Origin: Sacculina carcini
Taxonomy: Eukaryota; Arthropoda; Thecostraca; Sacculinidae
Direction: 5' to 3'
Length of the DNA stretch: 64,000 bases
Assembly: GCA_916048095.2 (NCBI GenBank)
Contig: OU696585.1
Coordinates: 8,039,466 to 8,103,465, forward strand
Shown: piece by piece, positions 36,071 through 48,670 of the stretch
Layout: every line of letters starts with the position of its first letter
How positions within the stretch are numbered: position 1 is the stretch's first letter
Notes under the pieces: generated by a model
The model's database searches: none
The model's input: the letters and a program-made list of their open reading frames with translations, nothing else
What the model was told of the DNA's origin: nothing
Translations under genes and position numbers: made by a program

Positions 36071-38386
36071 GTCGATTTTTGAATTAATGCTACTGTCAAA
36101 TTCGGGCAGTCTTTGTGTAGATTTTAAAAATATGTATTATATTGTGATTATTTTAATAACTTTTAGCGAAAATGCATTTCAAAATACCACTATTTCATGT
36201 AATCCAGATCTAATAGTTAATTTAAAGATACTTCCAGTATTTTGTTCATGATAGTTTTTCACGTGGTTTTCGAAAATATTTAGTATACTGTCCCTACTAC
36301 AATAGCGTTTTTCCGAAATGTCTCAGAAAAATGCGCTATTTCTCGAAATAAAGCGTGCAAGCTGGACATTTTACATCAGATATAATCAGGTTGAGTTCAA
36401 TGTGGATTCGATTATTTCTTGTATAAGTTCTGACAAAAAGTGTATAAGTTCTGACAAAAAGTGTATAAGTTCTGACAAAAAGTGTATAAGTTCTGACAAA
36501 AAGTGTATAAGTTCTGTCAAAAAGTGTATAAGTTCTGTCAAAAAGTGTATAAGTTCTGTCAAAAAGTTGATGACGCCAAGAATTAGGAATGAAAGAATGT
36601 CGAATTAGGAACTTGAGAATATGAGATTCTCCATAGACATATCAGACCTGCCTGATATCACACATGATTGATCCAGCCAGATGTAAATATTGAGAACATT
36701 TAACTTGGCAAATGCAAATTTGATAGATCAGGATGAAGGGTTGAAAATACCTCAGAAGATAAACGTGAAGATTGAATGCACCGGTGTGGAAGGGAAAACG
36801 GATAGAAATGAAATGGGTTTTTAAGCGTGACGCAAAAGATTTTACACCCTGAAAGTGTTTTGCAGCAGAAAATAATCGAGCATTCACCCAGGAAGGTGGG
36901 TTTCCTTGGAACCTAAATGGCCCACAGGACGGGAAATGTACTTGCTTAGGAAACATTTGATGTACTCCAGCGGTACGAAAGTGTTGATATTGTTCGAGCT
37001 GTTCTCCTGCACAACACAACGGTGAACACTGGCATCGAGCGAGGAAGGTGGCTAAACTGGAAAAGCTAGCAGGTAAAATATTACACGCAATCATCTGTGC
37101 TCTTCATCAAACAGAGATGGTGTCATATGGTCTGACAGGCCGGTGCCTTAAACACCAGTTATCATCATTATCAGTCAATCAGAGCTTTAAGAAGCTATGA
37201 GCGTCACTTAGAAGCTTTAAGAAGTATGATACACCAGCAAGTAGGACGCCAAACCGAGGACGACCAAAACAGAAGAGCCGTATTGAAAGATCTTCTCACC
37301 AGCAGGAAGATGTGAGTATAATTATGTCCCTATTTTGTCCCTTTATAATTATTATTTAATCAGCATATTGAGAGGGAGATGATTCTATCGGCTAAGCGAC
37401 GATACTTGAATGATAAATATTGTAAATGTTAAAAGTGTATCCATGAATATTTCTAGAATTGTATGAGATAATTTTGTGTTCACTACAATCGTTCATCTGT
37501 CAATTGTGTGAATATATATATTGTTCATTAGACGAGCGGAAACATTCCCGAGAAAGGAGTCATCCGTTATACTGTAATGTTGAAGTATGGTGGTAGTTAA
37601 TAGTAGTCGCGCATCTGAGAGGACCAGAATCACCAACAATCAAACATATCACGAAAGAAGAGATCACGTATCCACTCGAAAATAACATCAAACTGCTTGA
37701 TATTGCAGGATTTTCCTCTAATTCACAAAACCTAGAGACAAGTGTTCAGCTAGTGAAAACTAGCTAGTCAAAAATAGTTTGTGTTTTATACTTGATCCGT
37801 CGTTAAGGTTCGTTCGTTCGTATATACCGCTTGTCGTTATGTAGTTTATATCGTGTATGTTATAAATGTGACACTGCGTGATGAAATCATTACAAAATGA
37901 TCAACAAAGTATTTATTTCAGATATAATTCATAATTGTATTGTTAGTGTGGAAAATAAAATATTTTGTACTAACAGCACCATAACATAAGTATTAAAGAA
38001 AAAACGAAAAGTTCGACCAAAACACTTCAATATTGAACGACCGGAATATTACTAGAAAACCGAGTATTCAGCTAATTTCTACCCAAAAAAAGACTACATT
38101 AATGTAAATAAAAATCACATATTCTCAAGGTCTGAATGAAAAACTACATATTTTACGAGCTCACTTCAATTACGATTCGGAAATGATAATACAACACAAG
38201 GAACTAATTAAACACTAGCGAGCGCAATGTTACTGAAACAAGTGAATTTTCAACCTGATTTCCGGGATAAGTTTTTCAATTAATTGCAATAAAACATATA
38301 TATTCGGAATCAGCATGAAAAACTGCATCTATCGCAACTTGGCACTAGTTGAATTTCCACACACAAAATAATAATCGACCCAGCCT
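36071..38386. mobile_element. Inverted-repeat element, GGGTCGATTTTT family, longer copy
   Basis: The left end (gtcgatttttgaatt, then gggcagtctttgtgtagatt) and the right end (cggaatcagcatgaaaaact, then aataatcgacccagcct) match the two ends of 17943-18499. The 2.3 kb spacing could mean a longer, once-coding relative. Inside, near 37205-37315, a plus frame reads KKYDTPASRTPNRGRPKQKS; the GRP(K/R) motif is reminiscent of the HTH linker of Tc1/mariner transposases, but this is weak. A 21-bp tandem repeat (36417-36566) lies in the interior. Confidence 0.5.
36417..36566. repeat. 21-bp tandem repeat, 7 copies
   Basis: tataagttctgacaaaaagt plus g. The first copies have gaca and the last three gtca. 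Its length is a multiple of three, giving an open frame with KCISSDK repeats; not treated as a gene. Confidence 0.93.
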
Positions 38387-39850
38387 AATACACATAGATA
38401 GATATCACTCAGCTCAATAAACAATAAACAACCCAGAATTCAAGCACTACAAACACTCAACAATGGCAACACACACACACACAATATTACTACACATAAA
38501 ACAAAATAACAAAAGACAACCAAGAAAAGAGTAGAAAGTGCACGCTAGACAAACAACGACCACACAACTTTTCACCGTTCACATCCTTTTCAAACAAGCA
38601 TACAGCTCTCGCACTCCTGCAGTCTTGATATCTCAATGATGAAAACCATATTAGCAATTTTGTATTCAATATTCATTCATACAGCTTAAAGTTCCTCTAA
38701 GCTTCCTGTTCATGTCTTTCACGGGAAAAATTTCATTTTTCGCAGGAATTATCGCATCTGTTGAGATTCAAGCTCACACTCCCAGTTAAAACCCCTGGTC
38801 TAAAAGATTCAGAAATGTTGACTTTCATTCGCCAACGCAACATTTTCATTACACCCTAGCTGCGCACACACACACACAGTTGTTATATGCACAATAAATT
38901 AACAATTAGAACGCAAATACACATCCAGCAATTCAATAACAAACTCAAAATTATATTACTAATATATGATGCATGAATTTGTTCAATATAAAATGGGCAC
39001 TCCCTCATTCATATATTCTCTGTCAATAAACGACAATTTATGAATAACAGAAAAGTTACGATTTATTCAATTATAATTTGAACAGCACAGATAATAATTT
39101 AGCAATCACAAAATATTTGCATTCATTTTTCAAGCATAAAACACTGAAATGTACACGCAAATTGTACATTGTTCCAATCAACTTGTGACCATAGAAAAAA
39201 CAGTAAAAAGCAATGCAGTAATTGTGCTTGGTGCATAACCAATAGAGCTGACACCATCACAGTGAAGGTTTATCAGCGGCAGTGCCACGATTTATCATGA
39301 CTTGATTGTCAGCACACAGTCCTCAACCATCTCTCAACCAGGTCGCATAAACAGTAACAAAAAACTTGAGAACGATGTTTTTCCACAAAAGCTGAGTAGT
39401 TTTCCATTAGACCTCTGGTTGCATTTTAAACGTTCAACTATAAATTAGGAAATTTCAAACTTTCGCTTCAGATCATTGTCATTTCTCAATCTGACCAATT
39501 TCTCTCCTAGATAGGGGATGAAACCTTTATGTGAACAGATTTATCACCCAACCAAGAGCTACAAGATAATATAGGTGGTGGAATCTGTGTGTGTGTGTAC
39601 TTCAGCTAAATAAACACTGTATACATGAGAATGACATCGTTATTCACTGATGTTTCTTTATATAAACCAAGCTCCAATTGTAATTATTTCTAACACATAA
39701 TGCCAATTGAATGTCAAGAGAGAAGAAAATTATTGAAGATCCTAGCGTCTTACATCGCGTGAAAATCTTCAAAAATTACAAGTAGAATTTAACCCTTAAC
39801 ATCTAACCCAAACCCTAACACATCAACCCTTGGGGGAGGCGACATCTCGC
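38387..39850. other. Intergenic sequence, no gene seen
   Basis: AT-rich, unclassified DNA between the inverted-repeat element and the CA/GT region. No splice-supported exon found. Confidence 0.5.
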
Positions 39851-39869
39851 ATTTTGAAAACAATTGTTC

Positions 39870-40080
39870 CACACACACACACACACAACCATACACTTTC
39901 GACACACCAGCAAGCACAACACCGAGAAACAACGTTTGTTTGTGTTTGTATGTGTATGTTTGCAAGTGCATGTGCCTACATAGCAGCGCACATACACATA
40001 CAAACAAACACACACACACAGACACACACATACCAACCGGGTGTAGATCTCTTAAATATCGCGCTAACAGATACACTGGG

Positions 40081-40156
<76 letters not shown>

Positions 40157-40269
40157 CATGTGCTAGCGCGTGTGTGGCCGAATAGCGGTACATCTCCACC
40201 TGGTACACACACACACACATGCACACACACATACATACTCACGACTATGCGCCTTGCCCCACGATAAAA

Positions 40270-40309
<40 letters not shown>

Positions 40310-40419
40310 TATGTGTGTGTGCGTTATATGAACATCAATTGACATTATAATACACACACACCAGACCACCACCTCCAGTTCAATTGCAGAAACACATACA
40401 CACACGCAAACACACACGT

Positions 40420-40453
<34 letters not shown>

Positions 40454-40455
40454 AA
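39870..40455. repeat. Cluster of (CA)n and (GT)n microsatellites
   Basis: 39871-39888 (CA), 40083-40149 (GT, long and pure), 40205-40230 (CA), 40274-40306 (GT) and 40425-40451 (CA). Complementary runs alternate and could form cruciforms. All open frames here are repetitive. Confidence 0.95.
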
Positions 40456-40844
40456 TGACAGCAATATTCATAACAGCAATAGCACACGATGACACTTGAT
40501 CAGTTGCCATGACAGCCACCAGTGAACCGACACAACCAACACATTATATTACACTATTCAACTCAATACATTACAACTCAATCAAGCAAATACAGCCCAA
40601 AGTACATCAACACACTGAATCAACACGCACACACACACACACACTAAACACTATTAATGGTTTAGATATAGAATGGGTGTGCAAAAACTAGATAAGGAAA
40701 ATTATATTGTTTGGGATAATTTAACCAACAGGGACATGGTGAAAAACTGTAAAATGTGTCTGAGAGATGTTAAGAAGTATAGTTTCCATATATAGGTATG
40801 TTGATGTCTGGAATCAGTTAAGGGAGGATTCTTAGTTAAGAGGT

Positions 40845-41170
40845 TACAAGTTAAAGGCATCAAGTGACAGCTGCTACACGGGAAGAAGTCGAAGCTTATG
40901 AACACACAGGTGTGCCCCGTGCAGCTCGCTGCCACCGCAGAACCGACCCTCTCCACGCTATGACGCCACAAGGACGGAAGACGTATTAGAGAGGGCCACC
41001 TCCCCAGAATGCATGACACAACACATGACTGATATCTGGTACCATTTACTGCTGGGTGGACAAGGGCTGTTGGATTATAGAATTCGCCCAATGAAATTCT
41101 CCTCCGCCAGGTTTCGAACCACGGACCTCCCGCTTGTGAGGCGGGTGTGCTACCACTACACCACGGAGTT
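40845..41170 (-). mobile_element. tRNA-Val-derived SINE, copy 1
   Basis: On the minus strand the head reads ccgtggtgtagtggtagcac (A box), cccgcctcacaagcggg (anticodon arm, CAC) and gtggttcgaaacctggcgg (B box). The body shares gagagggtcggttctgcggt and ggcagcgagctgcacggggc with the other copies and ends tgtagcagctgtcactt, then aacttgtaacct. The acceptor stem does not pair, so it is not a working tRNA gene. Confidence 0.9.
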
Positions 41171-41434
41171 CAACAAAGGCTGGATAATGGCGTAATAAAA
41201 TTTAAATATATAATTGATAATTTGAAATATTGGGTTTGATTGGAGACAGGACAGGACGAGCACAATTATTGTAGTGAACAAATAGCTGAACAAATAGGCA
41301 AGTACACATGAGTGAAAACAATGTGCATCTGGACGCTATGAGATGACGTCATCACCCAGCTATTCACAGCTCTTACAAGAAACCCAACCACACACTGACA
41401 CACACAAACACACACTTCTCAGAATGACACCAGT

Positions 41435-41435
<1 letters not shown>

Positions 41436-41490
<55 letters not shown>

Positions 41491-41497
41491 CACTCAC
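41436..41497. repeat. (CA)n microsatellite upstream of LINE fragment
   Basis: CA run with one AAC interruption, immediately preceding the LINE 3' segment. Confidence 0.95.
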
Positions 41498-41559
41498 ACA
41501 GCCGGTATACGAATACACAGAATACATACACCTCACACATGACATTGAATAAGCCTGTG

Positions 41560-42275
41560 TTATGTTGTGTCTGAAACGTTCACGATTGAATCACAACAAC
41601 AACCCCAAGCACAACAACAACACCACACCAGTAGACCACCTCCATCACGAAACTAAAATCCTCAAACTGACACACCACCTAGACATGAGAGGCACACAAA
41701 CACTCGCAGCAGCAGTCACCAACACAGCACATCCACTACATCACCTCACAACACAAGACAACACAGACAGAAACATAAAAACAACACCAAGCACACTTTA
41801 CCACAGACAAATTTTCACATCACTTCCACCAGCTCACCCACGCACATCAATCAAGAAACACATACACACAGTGATCGCACGGAAAGCTATACACTCACTA
41901 CAACACAATACACTCCTACAAACACACCCACCGCACATACACAAATCAGAAAACACACTCACAAGGGAATACAAGGTGCATCTGGCCAGGTTGAGATGCG
42001 GTCATCATCCTGCCCTTCTGTCATATCAGAAAAGGTTGAATGACTCAATCGATGACACCTGTCCAGATTGCAATTCAGCACCACACACCATCACACACAC
42101 ATCATGCAACACTGCACAGCACACACACAACTCAGACGCCAACACAAAATGACATCTCTCAGGGACCTGAGGAACAACCCGGTCGGTGCCGTGTCTTTCC
42201 TCAGGAGCTCGAGGTTGCTCGGCCAGACAACCTGAGGAACGTCAACAACAACAACAACAACAACAACAACAGTTC
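41560..42275 (+). mobile_element. LINE 3' end (Ingi/I-like C-terminus) with (AAC)n tail
   Basis: The plus frame reads KVHLARLRCGHHPALLSYQK then RLNDSIDDTCPDCNSAPHT, the LARLR.GH.P.L..Y..R.......CP.C segment seen at the C-terminus of several LINE ORF2 proteins. After a frameshift at about 42150 another frame reads MTSLRDLRNNPVGAVSFLRS, the usual last motif (LWxxPxxVxxFL). It ends in (AAC)n at 42240-42270, a typical simple-repeat tail. The RT domain is absent; a 5'-truncated dead copy. Confidence 0.8.
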
Positions 42276-42551
42276 AGACCTTGTTACATCTCACAACAGT
42301 GTCACTCTTGTACTGTCACGCGGTCCACACAGACAGACAGACAACAGATTCGACAGTGAAGCGAACTCAATCACCGTATGAGCGGGATGGAACAAGATAG
42401 TCAAGATAGAGACCACTAGAGTCTGAGCTACACGAGAAATCATATAATTGTTATATAATCTTATAAATCTTATAATCGAATAATTGAACTTGTGTAGCAG
42501 TTATGCATGCTAGTCTTCTGAATGACACAACTCAACATCACAACGATGAAT

Positions 42552-42790
42552 GTTGATATTATTGTTATTATTAATAACACAGGCACAGACAGTAGCATGG
42601 GGGAAGAGTGCAAGTGCACTATTACCACCCTGTTGTGGCCCCATGTGTACCGTAAGCTAACCAGAAGAAAAACAACAATAATTCAACCTGAAACACAAAA
42701 TTGCAACGACGACCAGCGAAAGAGACAAGATGCACCAGAACATCACTCGAGATCAAAAGAAATGGAGACAAATTAAGAGAAATCATGTGG
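42552..42790 (+). mobile_element. Interspersed repeat with GCATGGGGGAAGAGTGCAAG core, copy 2
   Basis: It has attattgttattattaataa, then cagacagtagcatggggga, agagtgcaagtgcactatta and ccaccctgttgtggcccca, diverged from the other copies. A purine-rich tail follows. Confidence 0.65.
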
Positions 42791-42799
42791 TCACACAAA

Positions 42800-44800
42800 A
42801 TCACGAGAAAATGACATTCTTATTGGTATCGTCATTTTAAGCGGGTACTTTAAGCATGCATTACATTAAGCGGGCATTTTAAGCATTTTAGTTGATAGTT
42901 CTGATACACCAGAGTTTAGCAACTAATTCACTGAGATACTCGGGAGTACTCTGGAGTAGATGTGTCACGTGTAATATACTCAAATGATTAGCTTTTATTT
43001 TAAAATTAGGTTCATGTTTTCAGTTCATACAGAAATAGCTTAAACGTGTTTCAAATTCATACAATATGAGCTTATTGAGACGTGAAATCACAACACAAAC
43101 ATCGGTATGATCTCCGTTCATACGATCAATGTGGTGAACCAGTTTGAATAATAGTTTATCAACCCGTGTTAAATTGGAACAAAACTTAATAAAACAAACA
43201 AACCATGTATTTGGTATAGCGCACTATTTTGCAAAGGCGCGAAAACATACAAAATAGAGCAAAATAAGGTATAAAAAGTGATAGGGGCTCAAAAAGAACA
43301 AAATTATATGAGCTGAAGTGACAAGGCACAAAAAATATCAAGAGTAGGAAATATATTCTCTTACCTGATATACACATTTATAGAAAAACAGCACATTTGA
43401 CATGCTGAAAAATACAATACGAAAATAAGAAATATATACAACAATCAAGAAAATCAAGAAAATATACACAGCGCATGATCATAAGCGAGAGAAAATAAAA
43501 GAATGGGATCAGAGAAGTGTAGCTGACAGAGAAAATCACAAACATTACAAATGCCTGAAAATAATGTTGAAAAACAAACACAAATACAAGACGAAGATAT
43601 AGACCGCATAAACAAAATATAACGATCAAAAAACACATTTGTGTTTAATAACAAAACAATAAACGAATTATTATCATTTACATATCCTAGTCTGGTTGAA
43701 TTTACCGGATGTAAGCACTGTAGATGGGCTCACAGTGGGGTGCGCCATATAGTCTAAACTGGATGGTTCGCGCTTAAAGCAACAACAACATATCATTATT
43801 CCACGTAGAACAAGAATGGTCATTTACGACATTGAATTGAGCAGTTTCAACAAAACCGAGATGACTTCATTCCAATATCAAGGTAGAAATCGAGAAAATC
43901 GCCACGAGAAAATCGGTAAAAATCGAGAAAATCACGAAAATCGACGACTTACAACACAGCTCAGCGCTAACTCAATGCTAAAGATTTATAAGATTTTTAA
44001 TTCGGCCCCGATGATGGTCGAGAACTTGACATGAGTGGCGATAGAAGGCGGCTAGCGTGTCCTAGACAAGTGGATGCGAGGTATACCTGACATACCACCA
44101 ATTACAGGATATTTGTGTACTAACTCGAATTCTCCTCTTTGGGAAAATCGGAGAACTAGGCAGAGAGTTGTAAAAATTAATTAATAGAACTCCAACTAAA
44201 CTCTACTGATATAAAACTACATCTTTCATAAGTTTCAAGGATAATTTAAATAACGAATAGTACAACCAGTTTGGCAAGTAACCGGAAAAACATATAGCAT
44301 ACTAGCACATGATTGCATACCAATACCAATAAATATAAAATAACTCAAACAATACCAAAAATAACCAGACATATGCCCTAGCTAAAATGCATATTAATGG
44401 CTGTTACCAAACAAAACGGTCTTGGCGCACAAAGCAGATACAGATAAAATCAGTCACGTATAACAAAACTCACATGAATCATCATGAAGTGGTCATTGAA
44501 AATACAAAATTAACACCATAAAACAAAATTAGGCACCATAAAACAATGAATCACACCACAAAACCCACAATACGCGGGAGTTACTCAATGTGAAACTACA
44601 GAAACACTGGCAGGCGCTACAGATTCTAGCGCCATCTACAAATATTTGAATGTCTATTTAGTTTTGGTATGAGAACAATTTATTTTAGATAATTTTTCAA
44701 CTGATTTGTATGGTGTAAATTAAAATATTTTACCACTAAAAGTGAAGATTTAATCCATTTATTAAACAATATTTTACACCTTTGTCATTACAACACAGGG
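42800..44800. other. AT-rich intergenic sequence, no gene seen
   Basis: Unclassified AT-rich DNA. Short local repetition occurs (aatcgagaaaatc near 43888-43940). No supported exon. Confidence 0.5.
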
Positions 44801-45028
44801 TTGATGCTAAATGTATGAGGAATCAAGAACATTAGATTGAGAAAATTTGATTCAACGAATTTCTTCCAGTCCCTCGCCTCCTGCAAAGGCAGCACATTAC
44901 ATTAGAACGCTAAACCTAACCTAACCTAAAATCTATGAAAAATATAGAAAGTGGTTGTGCGTTTTTAAGCGTTTTTTATAAATTAGCATTTTTAATGTTC
45001 TTGAATCCTTACACATTTAGTCTAGACC
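44801..45028. mobile_element. Small inverted-repeat element (AAGAACATTAG family), copy 1
   Basis: Shares 200 bp with 56187-56409 and 59812-60038. The outer ends are gctaaatgt and acatttag, the inner ends tcaagaacatta and taatgttcttga. The conserved middle is tttcttccagtccctcgcct then cctgcaaaggcagcacatta. Non-coding, MITE-like. Confidence 0.75.
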
Positions 45029-45414
45029 TTCAACACAGTAGGGCTGAGCAGGAACCGTATGAATTGATACTCACGGTTCCGGATCCGTCGGTCAGCGGAG
45101 CCGTTGGAACCGGTTCCGGAACCGGTTCCGCTTGGCCCAAAAAAAGTGATGTTTTCTGTGCGCATAAATCAGGACCACTCAATGCTCAGAAGACATCCAA
45201 GGGGAGAAGACACAAAAAAGGGCTCGCAAAATTATATTGTGAATTCAACATTTTACCAGTTTAATTTTAGTAGGTATTCTCACATAGTTAACATATAATT
45301 ATAAATTCAACATTTCATAAATATAATTTTTGTGGGGATTCAGTCAAGTCAAGTTGAAACATCCATTTTGTCGTAGCATTGCGATCGTTTGGCGTTTAAT
45401 TAGACGTCTGTATT

Positions 45415-45936
45415 GGCGTGAAGGGCAATGAGAGGGCAGATGCGGAAGCAAAAGCTGCGTTGGAATCGAGCAATATTCACCAGTATCCAGCGTGTAAGCA
45501 GACAATAAGACAGATTGTGAATACGGCTACATGCGAGTCTTACCAACAAAAGTGGACCAGTCACAGGCATAATTATACACTTGGGGCCATAAAGAAATCA
45601 GTAACTCCATGGCTGGATGACAATTTACCAAGGAAAGCGCAGCGAGTAATCGCGAGACTAAGACTGAGATGCACTAGGATAACACACAATTATTTAATGG
45701 AGAAGACATCGCCACCTATATTATCACACTGTCAAACTCCTCTCACGTGTAGTCATATATTCACGGAATGCGGAATCACGGAATTACGGAATGCTCCACA
45801 AACATCCATTTTAATCTCATCAATATCTTACATCCTGACCACCCGTACGCGATTCGATTACTCCTCAAGTACCTCCATTATATACATCTGTTTGCAAAGC
45901 TTTAATGGGAGGTGCAATAAGTTTTCTGAGCTTTAG
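45415..45936 (+). mobile_element. LINE fragment: RNase H end and C-terminus
   Basis: The plus frame begins (V)KGNERADAEAKAAL, the last conserved block of a retrotransposon RNase H domain (GN..AD..AK). It continues ARLRLRCTRITHNYLMEKTS and HCQTPLTCSHIFTEC, the H/C-rich end seen in I/R1-type LINEs. The coding similarity then fades. The frame is open for 172 codons. It is followed by (CAA)n (46050-46140), perhaps the element's own tail. It lies inside the hAT-like element. Confidence 0.75.
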
Positions 45937-46047
45937 CGGGACGTGCAATAATAATAATAGTGTGTTTGTATTACGTCAAGACAGCAGGAAATAACCGAGG
46001 AAGTGGTACAGTGCAAAATGACCGAAACCGGCCGAAGCGCTTCTCTC

Positions 46048-46048
<1 letters not shown>

Positions 46049-46140
<92 letters not shown>

Positions 46141-46141
46141 C
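46049..46141. repeat. (CAA)n trinucleotide repeat
   Basis: About 30 pure copies of caa. It resembles the (AAC)n tail of the LINE at 41560-42275, but longer. Confidence 0.97.
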
Positions 46142-46189
46142 GCCTGTCTTATAAAATTCTTCCTGAATCGTAATTGAAATCAGCAGGGA

Positions 46190-46615
46190 AAGGAGGCAGT
46201 TTTCATGCAGATTTATAAAAATGTGTCAACATTCTTGAGATACTTTTTCGCTCAAATTAGCTGAAAATGTGGATATTTAATAAAATTCCGGGTATGTAGT
46301 GCGCTTGGACGAATTTTTGCTTTTTCCGCAAAAAATAATAGAACAGCAGGCTACGTAATAAACTGCACATATCATACGCCAAATTTTTCTTATTAATAAT
46401 ATACTAAATAAGACAAACGTAATAAATAATATGCATTTAATTTATTATTATACCTCGTGTAATATGCCTCTGCGCGCATAGACTTGCAAACAACAATATT
46501 ACATGCATTTCCAAAAAAAAGTAATAATGACAATAAAATACGCTTTTTTAAATAAACGTGAAAAACTGCATTAACCGCAATGCCATACTAGCATAAAAAA
46601 TAAACCCCATGCAGC
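46190..46615. mobile_element. GGGTCGATTTTT-family fragment, copy 3
   Basis: gcagttttcatgcagattta at the left and acgtgaaaaactgcattaac, then ccccatgcagcctaggg at the right, resemble the other copies in order. Strongly diverged. Confidence 0.45.
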
Positions 46616-46734
46616 CTAGGGTTCATGTAGCGTAGTGTCCGTTTGGACCCGGTTCCAGAACCGGTTCCGAGTCTAGTACCCGGTTCCAATACCTACGTAG
46701 CGTCAGAACCGGTTCCAGCCCAGCCCTACCACAC

Positions 46735-48665
46735 AGTGCTGAAAACAGTGGCGGCGAATGCATTTTGTCAGTGGTGGGGTGAAGGATAATATGCGGCAGC
46801 TTGACGAAACACAGGGTTACCATATTCAAAATCTCTAATAAGGAGACACTTGTGCGAACGAAAAATATACCTTTTAATTTAAAAAATTACTTTCTTTATA
46901 GGCCAAATGTTTTCTATTTTCCATTAATATTTTATGCACGGACCAAACGATTATACAATCGCAGAGGGAACATATCGAATTTAACTACTCTGGCTACCTG
47001 AAACTCGCACATTTGAAAGATGTAACAAAAAGAAACTGTACAAGTCGGTCAGCCCCTGAATAACAGAATATATCCGGGATAAAGACGTATGGTCACTCTA
47101 CCAAGCAAACCTACAATACAAACCTACAATACAATACAAACCTATATACACTGTCTATGATCTTCTAAATGCAGGCCAAATTTTGAGGGTTTTCAATCCG
47201 AATCTGTGCTCATTGAGTGGTGCGTATGTTCTCAGGTGAAAGCCCAATATATGTCGGTGAAAAACTATTGGCAAGCCGAAATAGAAGTAGATAAGGTAAA
47301 TATATTAATGAAACAACAACGTAGACAAGCAATTGTCCTGACCACGTAAGTTAATAGTAATAACTAGGATGACCTTTTATTTCGAATGCAATTTTTTCAT
47401 CATAGACTCTGTTCATCCTGAAAAGCACAAAAATCAATATTTTATTGATCTGAGATATAAATGCAACTATTTTGCAAATTTTTATTTTTGGCGTATCTTT
47501 TGCAACTTCTTCATTTTTAAGAGCATCTATTTGGATTTAGGGCAATTCTTGAACTTTTAGACCAACTAATTCACGCTATCAGGAAAATGTTTCAGTTGTA
47601 AAGTTGTACAATGCAGCATATGTTCATGTATTGTCAACATAAACTCGGTAAGCATGTATCTGGAAGGTGGGTGAATATTGTGTTCGTGTGTGGTGCTAGA
47701 CATGCTGGGTGTGCATAGCACCGCATTCGGACACACAGACACAATACAGACAATATACAATACAATATAGACATAAATCTCTGATATAGACACGTGCATT
47801 TGTGCAATAGAATTAAACATTAATTCTTATACTTTTCGAGCAGCCTTAGAGCAACTAGTTAGATCAACAGTACCTGAATATAATTACCGCATAATCAAAT
47901 TATGTTATATCTGCAAAATCTATTATTATTACATAGACCTTGAAACAGTTAAGAAGACCAGTGAGTCTGTCAAATTATATTGTGTATTTAAATGTCACTA
48001 CCAGACATCAGTGCGACAGACTCGACAAGCATGTGAAACACACAATCTTAACGCAACCGCGAATGCTCAAAATGCATTAAGTAGAAACAAAAACTTGAAA
48101 CTCCCAAAGTGTAATAGTAAGGAGTGAGCTCAGTGTTTATTAATTAAAATTGGCGATATTTTAGCGAAACATGGAGGTCAACTTATTGGCGCAACTATTT
48201 GCGATCCAAATGTCACCCTTGTCGCCAGTGAGGTGACAGTTGAAGCTCATGAAGCATGTAATCGTAGCACAACCGCGAGTGTTCAAAACCTATTGTAGTA
48301 ATAGTTATGGAATGTAAAAAGTACACAATTTTCCTCACAAAAATATGTTTTTCATAATTAAGTGATTTCCACAACTTTCTTACGGATTTTAGTGAAATTT
48401 CTGCAAAATTTTAAGTGCAACTTTTTAGCGCAACTTTTAGGATTTTAGCGCAATTTTTCTTGATTTTTAGCACACCAAAAATCACCTTAGTAATAACGCT
48501 TATAAACACCACTTTTCCATGAAAATTCCCCATCAATTCAGTTTGAGTTATGTTTAAATAATTAAACCCGGTTATATTCAATAAAACTATTAAATAATTT
48601 AACGATTTAAGGTTACAAAAGTGTATTTTCATATATTAATCCCATTTTAATACAAGCGACTTGAA
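46735..48665. other. AT-rich intergenic sequence, no gene seen
   Basis: Unclassified AT-rich DNA. It contains internal similarity between about 48000-48110 and 48190-48300 (agcgaaacatg, gcaaccgcgaatgctcaaaa versus gcacaaccgcgagtgttcaaaa). No coding exon. Confidence 0.5.
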
Positions 48666-48670
48666 CAGAA

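Larger units (their letters stand above)
45039..46722. mobile_element. hAT-like element with nested insertions
   Basis: The left end tagggctgagcaggaaccg is inverted at the right end (cggttccagcccagcccta). Flanks are caacacag (45031-45038) and ccacacag (46723-46730), an 8-bp duplication with one mismatch. Inside are repeated ggaaccggttcc palindromes at both ends, a LINE RNase H fragment, a (CAA)n tract and a fragment of the GGGTCGATTTTT family. No transposase was recognised. Confidence 0.7.

Noticed and set aside
36642..37094. 150-codon minus-strand ORF
   Set aside because: No recognisable domain, lies within a decayed inverted-repeat element, and has no splice or homology support.
39788..39832. 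Telomere-like AACCCTAA units
   Set aside because: Only one or two imperfect units within single-copy-looking sequence; no array.
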